Part shown: positions 1 through 5,617 of the stretch, piece by piece
Numbering within the stretch: the stretch's first letter is position 1
Layout of the letters: each line of letters opens with the position of its first letter
Assembly: GCA_002782905.1 (NCBI GenBank)
Contig: PFJA01000158.1
Span: 1-6,988, forward strand
Source: Lysobacterales bacterium CG_4_10_14_3_um_filter_64_11
GTDB taxonomy: Bacteria > Pseudomonadota > Gammaproteobacteria > Xanthomonadales > Xanthomonadaceae
Length of the DNA: 6,988 bases
Reading direction: 5' to 3'
The notes under the pieces: model-generated
What the model saw: the letters and a program-made list of their open reading frames with translations, nothing else
Databases searched by the model: none
What the model was told of the DNA's origin: nothing
Position numbers and translations under genes: made by a program

Positions 1-15
1 GTAGTCACCGACGTC

Positions 16-30
16 GCCCCGTGGCGGGGC
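16..30 (+). other. Small GC-rich hairpin in the purA leader
   Basis: GCCCCG and CGGGGC form a perfect 6-bp stem around a three-base loop, ending eight bases before the GGGAG ribosome-binding site of purA. No T-tract follows, so it does not look like an intrinsic terminator. A TAG at 2-4 could be the stop codon of an upstream gene, but the reading frame cannot be tested from so little sequence. Whether the hairpin has any effect on purA translation is unknown. Confidence 0.35.
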
Positions 31-37
31 AATCAAC

Positions 38-42
38 GGGAG
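38..42 (+). promoter_or_regulatory. Ribosome-binding site of purA
   Basis: GGGAG lies nine bases before the ATG at 52 and supports that start. The spacing is slightly long but acceptable. Confidence 0.6.
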
Positions 43-51
43 TAGCAAGGC

Positions 52-1344
52 ATGGGTCAGTCGGTAGTGGTGCTCGGCGCGCAATGGGGCGACGAAGGCA
101 AAGGCAAGATCGTCGATCTGTTGACCGAACGTGTTTCGGCAGTCGTCCGCTTTCAGGGTGGCCACAATGCCGGTCACACCCTGGTCATCGGCGGTGAGAA
201 GACGGTGCTGCATCTGATTCCCTCGGGCATTTTGCGCGAGGGTGTGTTGTGCCTGATCGGCAATGGCGTGGTGTTGTCGCCAGCGGCGTTGCGAAAAGAA
301 ATCGACGAGCTCGAAGCCCGCGGTGTCGAGGTGCGCTCGCGGTTGAAAATCAGCCCGGCCACACCACTGATCATGCCGTACCACATCGCGCTCGATCAGG
401 CGCGCGAGAAAGCAGCCGGCGGCAACGCGATCGGTACTACCGGCCGTGGCATCGGACCGGCCTATGAGGACAAGGTGGCGCGGCGCGGGATTCGCGTCGC
501 CGACCTGCATTATCCCGAGCAGCTTGCGGAAAAGCTGCGCAGTGCGATGGATTATCACAACTTTGTGCTGACCCGTTACTTGGGTGCCGATGCCGTCGAT
601 TACCAGCAGGTGCTCGATGATGCGCTGGCGTTTGCCGAGTACGTCGAACCGATGAAATATGATGTCGCAGGCTTGCTGCACGAGTTGCGTGCACAGGGCA
701 AACGCATCCTGTTTGAAGGTGCGCAAGGTGCTTTGCTGGACATCGATCACGGCACTTACCCGTTCGTGACCTCCAGCAACACCACAACCGGCGGCGCGTT
801 GGCCGGCAGTGGCGTGGGCGCCAATTCGATCGACTATGTGCTGGGCATTGCCAAGGCATACGCCACGCGTGTCGGCAGCGGCCCGTTTCCGACCGAACTC
901 GACGATGCTCTGGGTGAGGACATTCGCGCCCGCGGCCAGGAGTTTGGTGCCACCACCGGGCGTCCGCGCCGTTGTGGCTGGATTGATCTGGTGGCACTCA
1001 AGCGCGCGGTGATGATCAACGGCATCTCCGGTTTGTGCGTGACCAAACTCGATGTGCTCGATGGACTGACCAGCTTGAAGATGTGCATCGCCTACCGCTA
1101 TCGCGGCAAGGAAACCGAATACCCGCCGCTGGATCAGGCCGGTTGGGCCGAGTGCGAGCCGGTCTATCTGGAGTTCCCGGGCTGGAGCGAGTCCACCCAC
1201 AACATCACCGAGTTCGGCAAGCTGCCGCCGGCCGCGCGTGCGTACCTTCGCTCGCTGGAAGAACTGGTTGGCTGCCCGTTGGCCATGGTGTCAACCGGCG
1301 CGGACCGCGATGCCAATATCGTGTTGCGCGACGCCTTCGCCTGA
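52..1344 (+). CDS. purA: Adenylosuccinate synthetase
   Basis: PurA joins IMP and aspartate using GTP to give adenylosuccinate, the first committed step from IMP to AMP, in the cytoplasm. The 430-residue product has the usual full bacterial length. The N-terminal nucleotide loop WGDEGKGK lies at residues 12-19, with catalytic Asp14. GGHNAGHT at 36-43 carries catalytic His42. The IMP-binding stretch GTTGRGIGPAYEDK is at 128-141, FEGAQGALLDIDHGTYP at 221-237, TTGRPRRCGWID at 301-312, the guanine-recognition motif TKLD at 331-334 and STGADRD at 414-420. No key residue is missing. The ATG at 52 is chosen because the family motif begins about ten residues in and GGGAG lies nine bases upstream. Its upstream neighbour is outside the window; the gene downstream is convergent. 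Identification is by motif recognition and is very secure. Confidence 0.98.
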   Translation: MGQSVVVLGAQWGDEGKGKIVDLLTERVSAVVRFQGGHNAGHTLVIGGEKTVLHLIPSGILREGVLCLIGNGVVLSPAALRKEIDELEARGVEVRSRLKISPATPLIMPYHIALDQAREKAAGGNAIGTTGRGIGPAYEDKVARRGIRVADLHYPEQLAEKLRSAMDYHNFVLTRYLGADAVDYQQVLDDALAFAEYVEPMKYDVAGLLHELRAQGKRILFEGAQGALLDIDHGTYPFVTSSNTTTGGALAGSGVGANSIDYVLGIAKAYATRVGSGPFPTELDDALGEDIRARGQEFGATTGRPRRCGWIDLVALKRAVMINGISGLCVTKLDVLDGLTSLKMCIAYRYRGKETEYPPLDQAGWAECEPVYLEFPGWSESTHNITEFGKLPPAARAYLRSLEELVGCPLAMVSTGADRDANIVLRDAFA

Positions 1345-1442
1345 TCGGATCGTGCAATCCTCGCGCGGCGCGTGGTAACTGCGGCGCGCGTGGTTTGGCG
1401 TTGTTCTCGGCGCGTCAGCGAGTATGGGTAGGAGGTCAGCTC

Positions 1443-1510
1443 TCGCCAAGAGCGCCAAGAACGGCAAAGCATCCGCCAGCAATGCTCCATGAGCATTACG
1501 CACTTGGCGA
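1443..1510. repeat. Tandem 9-base repeat with inverted arm (copy A)
   Basis: Three consecutive 9-base units lie at 1444-1452 (CGCCAAGAG), 1453-1461 (CGCCAAGAA) and 1462-1470 (CGGCAAAGC). The arm TCGCCAAGAGCG at 1443-1454 pairs with CGCACTTGGCGA at 1499-1510 with one mismatch in 12. Between the arms sits a second perfect hairpin, AATGCTC/GAGCATT at 1481-1487 and 1491-1497 with loop CAT. The element occupies the gap between convergent purA and the FimX-like gene. A related copy lies at 5438-5499, so this is probably a dispersed intergenic repeat rather than a gene-specific signal. No open reading frame of interest lies in this 222-base gap. Confidence 0.6.
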
Positions 1511-1530
1511 TCACGGCAGGCAGACAGCAA

Positions 1531-1560
1531 CTCGCACTGATACCGAGAGATCCGTTTTTT
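1531..1560 (+). terminator. Weak possible terminator for purA
   Basis: A four-base stem, CTCG at 1531-1534 with CGAG at 1544-1547, is followed after seven bases by six T at 1555-1560, just before the end of the convergent FimX-like gene. The stem is short and not adjacent to the T-tract, so this is a poor match to a standard intrinsic terminator. The repeat hairpins upstream could instead help end transcription. Confidence 0.2.
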
Positions 1561-1566
1561 GAGCAC

Positions 1567-3645
1567 TCAGCCGAAGTCGTAGTTCATCTCGGGGCCGGCG
1601 GTCGCCAGAAAGTGGCCTTCGACCAGACTCACACCGCTGGCAAACAGCACGCTCATGGTGGCCGCGTCCTGCACGAACTCGGCGATGGTTTGCTTGCCGA
1701 CATCCCGCGCCTGGCGCGCAATTTCGATGACTTTTTTCTGGTTTTCGGCATTTTTGCCCAGCTCGCTCATGAACGAGCGATCGATCTTCAGGAATGCGGG
1801 ATCGAAGTGACGCAGCAACTGGAACGAGTTGAGCCCGGAGCCGAATTGTTCCAGCGCCATGCGCACACCCAGCGGTGCCAGAGCCTGTTGAAACGCCTGT
1901 GCTGCCTTGAGGTTGGTGAACACCTTGGCTTCCGGTACTTCCAGGATCAGGCATTTGCCCGGCAGCTTGTGGGTCGCCAGTTGTTTGGCGATCAGCTTGG
2001 GCAACGCGTCCGATGCCATGGAAAGCGGCGAGATCTTCACGAACAACGCGGTGTCGTGGCCGGATTCGTTGCGCTGGGCCAAGGTCGTGATCGCATGGCT
2101 GACTACCCACAGGTCGATCGCTTCCAGCAGGCCGTGCTCCTCGGCGATCGGCAGGAAGGTCATCGGTGGCACCAGTTCGCCCTTGCCGTGGCGCATGCGC
2201 AGCAGGCTTTCGTAATGCTCGCCGGGTTCGCCTTGCAGCGAGACGATGGGCTGGTAATGCAACACGAAACCGTCGGCGGATGTTAGCGCTGCCTTGATGG
2301 CCACAACCCATTGCGCGATGCGTTCCTGCTCTTCGCGATCCTGCGCCGCCGGGTCGAACAATACCTTGCAGTTGCCGCCGTGCGTCTGCGCACTTTGCAG
2401 ACACTGGCTGGCCTTGGCAAGAACCTGATTGAGGCTGGCGATACGTTCGCCGATCTGCACGCCGCCGATGCTGAGCGTGACCGAAACCGAGCGCTCGCCA
2501 GCCTCGGTGATCTGGTCGGAAAAAGCGCATCGTAGCTGCTCGGCAAAGGCTTGTGTGCGGCTGTGATCGACACCGTTGCACAGCACCGCAAAGCCGTGCT
2601 CGCTGAAGCGAGCAGCCATGTGCGTTGTGCCGGCAAGCGCCTCGATGCGCGCCGCCATGGAGACAACAAACTCATCGATGTGGGCAATGCCGATCTCGGA
2701 AACCAGGTTGACGATGTTGTCGGGTTCGATCAGCAGCAAGGCGTGGTCGGACTGCCCATCAGCGGCCTTGGCGATGGTTTGCTCCAGCTCGGCGAGAAAA
2801 TGCTGACGGTTGTACAGGCCGGTGAGTGCATCGCGTTCCCGCAGCTCGGCGTATTTGCGTTCCAATTCGGGGTCGGATGCGCGTTGCCGGAACACAATCT
2901 GCAAACACGGCTCGCCTTCGTAGCTGGCCTGGGCGAACTCCAGCTCGGCCTCAAACGTGCTGCCATCGCTGCTGCGCCCATCCAGGTGCAGCGATTTTGG
3001 TGGCTGCTCACCTTTGCCAAGATCCTTGAGCAGTTGCTTGAAACTGTCGGTGTGCGTCGGCGCGATGAGATCAAGGACCGAAAGCCCTTCAACCTCCTCA
3101 AACGACTCGTAACCGAACATTTCCAGGTAAGCAGAGTTGGCGCGGATGTGCATGCCTTCGTGGATGTAGGCAATCGGTTCACGCGAGGAATCGATCAGCG
3201 AATCGCAGCGGCGCTCGGTTTCGCGCAGTGCCGCTTCGATCCGGCGCAGTGCGCGCCGTGACTGCAACGCTTCGAACTCGTGCTTGACCACAATCTGCAC
3301 ATGTTCCGGGCTGGTGCTGACCACCACGTTGCGGGCACCGGCCTCAAGCGCATTGAGGATGGTGTCTTCGCTGAGCGCCAGACAGGTGGCGATCACCATC
3401 AAATCCTTGTTCGAACCGCGCACCGTGGCCAATACGGTGGCAAATGGCACGGTCTTGGCGTCCGTTGCGGCAAGCACCAGATCGGGTGCAAAGGAGGCAA
3501 TTTTTGCGCTGAAATCGTCCGGGCTTTCGGCGCGCGCCGGACGCACGGCAACCCCGCCATTACGCAGGATCGACGTGATCTGTTCGGCATCCTCTACGCG
3601 GTCTTCGACCAGAAGCACGCGCAGAACGGTATCGGATTGCGCCAT
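1567..3645 (-). CDS. fimX: FimX-like REC-PAS-GGDEF-EAL cyclic-di-GMP effector (degenerate)
   Basis: This 692-residue cytoplasmic protein has no signal peptide or membrane segment. It has a receiver-like domain (about 8-125), a charged helical linker, a PAS domain (about 146-256), a GGDEF domain (about 262-430) and an EAL domain (about 438-690). All three signalling domains lack signature residues. The receiver keeps the acidic pair Glu14-Asp15, but the strand that should end in the phosphorylated Asp reads PDLVLAATD (54-62), with Ala there. The GGDEF signature is SEHGF (348-352). The EAL signature is ESL (479-481), the usual Asn site reads KIS (537-539), the DDFG motif is EQFG (599-602), and the late Q-G motif is VEG (675-677). 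LKIDRSF (619-625) and Glu656 remain. This is the pattern of FimX, which binds cyclic-di-GMP through an inactive EAL domain and controls type IV pilus assembly at the cell pole. Family architecture is secure; orthology to FimX is likely but untested. GAAGGA nine bases upstream supports the ATG. Confidence 0.8.
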   Translation of the reverse strand: MAQSDTVLRVLLVEDRVEDAEQITSILRNGGVAVRPARAESPDDFSAKIASFAPDLVLAATDAKTVPFATVLATVRGSNKDLMVIATCLALSEDTILNALEAGARNVVVSTSPEHVQIVVKHEFEALQSRRALRRIEAALRETERRCDSLIDSSREPIAYIHEGMHIRANSAYLEMFGYESFEEVEGLSVLDLIAPTHTDSFKQLLKDLGKGEQPPKSLHLDGRSSDGSTFEAELEFAQASYEGEPCLQIVFRQRASDPELERKYAELRERDALTGLYNRQHFLAELEQTIAKAADGQSDHALLLIEPDNIVNLVSEIGIAHIDEFVVSMAARIEALAGTTHMAARFSEHGFAVLCNGVDHSRTQAFAEQLRCAFSDQITEAGERSVSVTLSIGGVQIGERIASLNQVLAKASQCLQSAQTHGGNCKVLFDPAAQDREEQERIAQWVVAIKAALTSADGFVLHYQPIVSLQGEPGEHYESLLRMRHGKGELVPPMTFLPIAEEHGLLEAIDLWVVSHAITTLAQRNESGHDTALFVKISPLSMASDALPKLIAKQLATHKLPGKCLILEVPEAKVFTNLKAAQAFQQALAPLGVRMALEQFGSGLNSFQLLRHFDPAFLKIDRSFMSELGKNAENQKKVIEIARQARDVGKQTIAEFVQDAATMSVLFASGVSLVEGHFLATAGPEMNYDFG

Positions 3646-3654
3646 TCAACTGAT

Positions 3655-3660
3655 TCCTTC
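3655..3660 (-). promoter_or_regulatory. Ribosome-binding site of the FimX-like gene
   Basis: Read on the minus strand, GAAGGA lies nine bases upstream of the ATG whose first base is 3645. It is a good Shine-Dalgarno match and fixes this start. Confidence 0.65.
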
Positions 3661-3663
3661 AGG

Positions 3664-3712
3664 CTATCAAGAGTTTATAGAATATCTTGAAACACACGCA
3701 TGATGTGTGGGT
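3664..3712 (-). promoter_or_regulatory. Probable promoter/operator region of the FimX-like gene
   Basis: The 94-base gap between epmB and the FimX-like gene is clearly richer in A and T than the surrounding genes. On the minus strand it holds TATTCTATAAA, with TATAAA a 5-of-6 match to a -10 box, but no convincing -35 box at 16-18 bases. A perfect inverted repeat, TCAAGA (3667-3672) and TCTTGA (3685-3690), with 12 bases between the arms, brackets this -10-like sequence and could be a regulator site. A second short palindrome, CACAC/GTGTG around GCATGAT, lies just upstream. The sequence features are seen directly; promoter and operator roles are inferred. Confidence 0.35.
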
Positions 3713-3739
3713 GCGATAGCAGATGCAAGCGTGAAACCG

Positions 3740-4747
3740 CTACATGAGCGGCAGCTTCGACGCCGCGCCGGCCACTTCGCGGACCAGACGCGGCAGTAGA
3801 TAGCCCGGCAGTTGCGCGCGCAGTTGATCGTGCAATGCGCGGGCTTGTCTATCATCCACCGCAAAGTGTGCGGCACCGCTGACCCGGTCTAACTGATGCA
3901 GGTAGTAAGGCAACACGCCGCCGGCAAACAAGCCTTCGCACAGATCGGCAAGTGCCGGCACCGAATCATTTACCCCCTTGAGCAATACCGATTGATTGAG
4001 CAGGCTGATGCCGCTGGCGCGCAGTCGCGCAAATGCGGACAGCACGTTGTCATCCAGCTCGTTGGCATGATTGGCGTGGACCACCATGGCGCAGGGCCAC
4101 GGCAGGCGGGCCAGCCAGGCAAGCAGTTCGTCGTCCACCCGTTCGGGCAACACGATCGGCAGACGGGTGTGAATGCGCAGGCGGCGGATGTGACTCAGGC
4201 CGCGCAATTGGTCACTGAGCTGGGTCAGTTTTTCCGTGCTCAACGACAGTGGATCACCGCCCGAAAGCAACACCTCGTGGATGCTGGTGTCGGCTGCCAG
4301 CGCCGCCACCGCAGGCTGCCAGTCGTTGGCCGCAGCCGTTTGTTCGGCGTACGGGAAATGACGGCGAAAGCAATAGCGGCAATGCACCGCGCAACTGCCG
4401 GTAGCAACCAGCAAGGCACGGCCCTGGTACTTGTGCAACACGCCGTTGGTAGCGCTTGCCGGCAGGTCGCCCACGGCATCGAGGACGAAACCGGGAACGG
4501 CAAAGGTTTCCTCGACCAATGGCAGCACCTGCCGCAGCAGCGGGTCGCCCGGGTCGCCACGACGCATGCGCGCGACGAAGCCCTGTGGCACACGCAGCGC
4601 GAACTGCGCGGTTGCTTCGCGGCTGACCCGGTGCGACAGGTGGCCCAGTTCGAGCAGTTCGAGCAGGGTGTGCGGGTCGCGGATGGCGTCGCGCCAGAGT
4701 GCCTGCCAGCGCAGCGGCTGCGCTGGATGGGTGTTAGCGGGTATCAT
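3740..4747 (-). CDS. epmB: EF-P-specific lysine 2,3-aminomutase (radical SAM)
   Basis: EpmB converts (S)-alpha-lysine to (R)-beta-lysine, which the ligase EpmA attaches to Lys34 of elongation factor P. It uses a 4Fe-4S cluster, S-adenosylmethionine and pyridoxal phosphate. The 335-residue length fits EpmB (E. coli about 342) and is much shorter than clostridial lysine aminomutases. The radical-SAM motif CAVHCRYC has cysteines at 119, 123 and 126, followed by FRRHFPYAE. LSGGDPL is at 161-167, RIHTRLPIVLPER at 191-203, LLNQSVLLKGVND at 249-261 and YYLHQLDRVSGAAHF at 281-295. SKLPL near the C-terminus places Lys331 as the likely pyridoxal-phosphate lysine. The chain ends four residues after Lys331, slightly sooner than in E. 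coli. No strong ribosome-binding site precedes the ATG, but the N-terminus aligns well with the E. coli protein from memory. It is divergent from efp, its functional target, which strengthens the call. Confidence 0.95.
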   Translation of the reverse strand: MIPANTHPAQPLRWQALWRDAIRDPHTLLELLELGHLSHRVSREATAQFALRVPQGFVARMRRGDPGDPLLRQVLPLVEETFAVPGFVLDAVGDLPASATNGVLHKYQGRALLVATGSCAVHCRYCFRRHFPYAEQTAAANDWQPAVAALAADTSIHEVLLSGGDPLSLSTEKLTQLSDQLRGLSHIRRLRIHTRLPIVLPERVDDELLAWLARLPWPCAMVVHANHANELDDNVLSAFARLRASGISLLNQSVLLKGVNDSVPALADLCEGLFAGGVLPYYLHQLDRVSGAAHFAVDDRQARALHDQLRAQLPGYLLPRLVREVAGAASKLPLM

Positions 4748-4813
4748 GTCAGGTTTAGGTCAGTGGCCGGATTGCCGGCTGCGGTTCCCATTCTAAGCGC
4801 TCAGGAGATTGCA
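4748..4813. promoter_or_regulatory. Divergent epmB/efp promoter region
   Basis: These 66 bases must carry the 5' signals of both divergent genes unless transcription starts inside the opposite gene. ATTCTA at 4790-4795 reads TAGAAT on the minus strand, a 5-of-6 match to a -10 box for epmB, but no -35 box lies at a normal distance. On the plus strand CATTCT or TTCTAA at 4789-4796 could serve efp, and again no good -35 box is seen. The location is secure and the exact boxes are not. Confidence 0.35.
4803..4807 (+). promoter_or_regulatory. Ribosome-binding site of efp
   Basis: AGGAG lies six bases before the ATG at 4814. It decides the start of efp, because the open frame runs far upstream in the same phase (antisense to epmB) without being coding. 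Confidence 0.85.
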
Positions 4814-5380
4814 ATGGCCAGTTATGGCATGAACGATGTGAAGAACGGTGCCAAGATCATCGTTGACGGCCATCCGTGCGTGATCATCGACACCGATTTC
4901 ATCAAACCGGGGAAAGGGCAGGCGTTTACCCGGGTCAAATATCGCAACATCAAGACTGGGCGCGTGGTCGAGATGACCATGAAATCCACCGATACCGTCG
5001 ACGCTGCCGATGTGGTCGACACCGACATGCAATTTCTTTACGCCGATGGCGAGTTCTGGCATTTCATGCAGCAAGAAACGTTCGAACAGGTACAGGCCGA
5101 AAAGACCGCTGTCGGCGACGCCTGGCAGTGGCTCAAGGGTGAGGAGGACTGCGTGGTGACCTTGTGGAACGGTGCACCAATTGCGATCCAGCCACCCAAT
5201 TTCGTCGAACTCAAGATCGTCGAGACCGACCCGGGCGTGCGTGGCGATACCTCCGGCGGCGGCGGCAAACCGGCCAAGCTGGAAACCGGGGCGGTGGTGC
5301 GGGTGCCGCTATTCGTCGGCCAGGAAGAAATCATCAAGGTCGATACCCGCTCTGGCGAATACGTCAGCCGGGTCAAGTGA
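4814..5380 (+). CDS. efp: Translation elongation factor P
   Basis: EF-P binds the ribosome between the P and E sites and relieves stalling at consecutive prolines. The product has 188 residues, the same length as the E. coli protein, and consists of an N-terminal KOW-like domain (about 1-63) and two OB-fold domains. The modification loop KPGKGQAF at 31-38 places lysine at position 34, the residue that receives beta-lysine from EpmA/EpmB. DGEFWHFM, TLWNG, PPNFVELKIVETDPG and the terminal DTRSGEYVSRVK are family signatures. The open frame extends upstream to 3896, but that part is the antisense shadow of epmB; the AGGAG site and the family N-terminus fix the ATG at 4814. The divergent neighbour epmB makes the modifying group, so the local context and the presence of Lys34 agree that this EF-P is beta-lysylated. 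Confidence 0.98.
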   Translation: MASYGMNDVKNGAKIIVDGHPCVIIDTDFIKPGKGQAFTRVKYRNIKTGRVVEMTMKSTDTVDAADVVDTDMQFLYADGEFWHFMQQETFEQVQAEKTAVGDAWQWLKGEEDCVVTLWNGAPIAIQPPNFVELKIVETDPGVRGDTSGGGGKPAKLETGAVVRVPLFVGQEEIIKVDTRSGEYVSRVK

Positions 5381-5437
5381 CGTTTCGGCCCTCGCGTGCA
5401 AGCGCGGCTGTGCCGTAACATCCAGAGCATTGGCATC

Positions 5438-5499
5438 CGCAAAGAACGCAAAGAACGCAAAAAAGGTCATTGCTTTTGCTTTCCTTTGCGTCTGTTGCG
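5438..5499. repeat. Tandem 9-base repeat with inverted copy (copy B)
   Basis: Three 9-base units lie at 5438-5446 and 5447-5455 (both CGCAAAGAA) and 5456-5464 (CGCAAAAAA). After a short spacer the complementary strand carries units of the same kind in inverted order: CGCAACAGA (5499-5491), CGCAAAGGA (5490-5482) and a degenerate AAGCAAAAG (5481-5473). Transcribed, this would fold into a long imperfect hairpin starting 57 bases after the efp stop. It resembles copy A behind purA and, from memory, the CGCAAAGAA-type intergenic repeats common in related genomes. It may assist transcript ending or stability, but no T-tract follows it. Confidence 0.6.
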
Positions 5500-5544
5500 C
5501 AACCTGCGGACCGCTTGTCGCCTCTGCTGTACGTGAGGTCATGG

Positions 5545-5566
5545 CAAAGCACGAAAGGTTGCTTTG
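5545..5566 (+). repeat. Perfect 7-bp hairpin upstream of the deaminase gene
   Basis: CAAAGCA (5545-5551) pairs perfectly with TGCTTTG (5560-5566) around the eight-base loop CGAAAGGT. The loop holds a GAAAGG that resembles a ribosome-binding site for the TTG at 5564, but that TTG lies in the stem. No T-tract follows, so it is not a standard terminator. It is the second of three palindromes in the 237-base efp-deaminase gap. Confidence 0.45.
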
Positions 5567-5588
5567 AACCGGCTTTCCCTCGCTACGA
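5559..5588 (+). promoter_or_regulatory. Weak candidate promoter of the deaminase gene
   Basis: TTGCTT (5559-5564) and TACGAT (5583-5588), 18 bases apart, are partial matches to -35 and -10 boxes. They would start transcription about 24 bases before the ATG at 5618. The match is weak and could be chance. Confidence 0.2.
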
Positions 5589-5594
5589 TCGGTC

Positions 5595-5617
5595 AAGTTC
5601 GACAGGCTCCTGAACCT
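5595..5617. repeat. Short REP-like palindrome touching the deaminase start
   Basis: AAGTTC and GAACCT form an imperfect stem, and inner AG/CT pairs leave loop GCTC. The core TTCGACAGGCTC resembles a short palindromic repeat that I recall from many proteobacterial intergenic regions; this is from memory and untested. It directly abuts the ATG at 5618. Its presence suggests that this stretch is non-coding and that the ATG, not the upstream TTG, begins the gene. Confidence 0.35.

Noticed and set aside
437..997. 186-residue minus-strand open frame inside purA
   Set aside because: It is an antisense shadow of purA with low-complexity Arg/His-rich composition.
1362..1392. Near-direct repeat of GGCGCG...GTGG just after purA
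   Set aside because: It is short and imperfect in a very GC-rich stretch, so chance is sufficient.
1481..1497. Perfect hairpin AATGCTC/GAGCATT as an intrinsic terminator of purA
   Set aside because: No T-tract follows on either strand; it is better described as part of the repeat element.
1489..2286. 265-residue plus-strand and 356-residue minus-strand (1511-2581) open frames overlapping the FimX-like gene
   Set aside because: Both are shadows of the EAL and GGDEF coding region in other frames, without recognisable motifs or ribosome-binding sites.
3896..4813. Long plus-strand open frame continuous with efp, which could suggest an N-terminally extended 494-residue EF-P fusion
   Set aside because: It is the antisense of epmB, whose conserved motifs are clear. 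A strong AGGAG site and the standard EF-P N-terminus begin at 4814, and EF-P is normally 188 residues.
5172..5567. 131-residue plus-strand open frame overlapping the end of efp and ending in AKNAKNAKK-type residues
   Set aside because: The first half is efp in another frame, and the AKNAKNAKK tail is just translation of the 9-base repeat.
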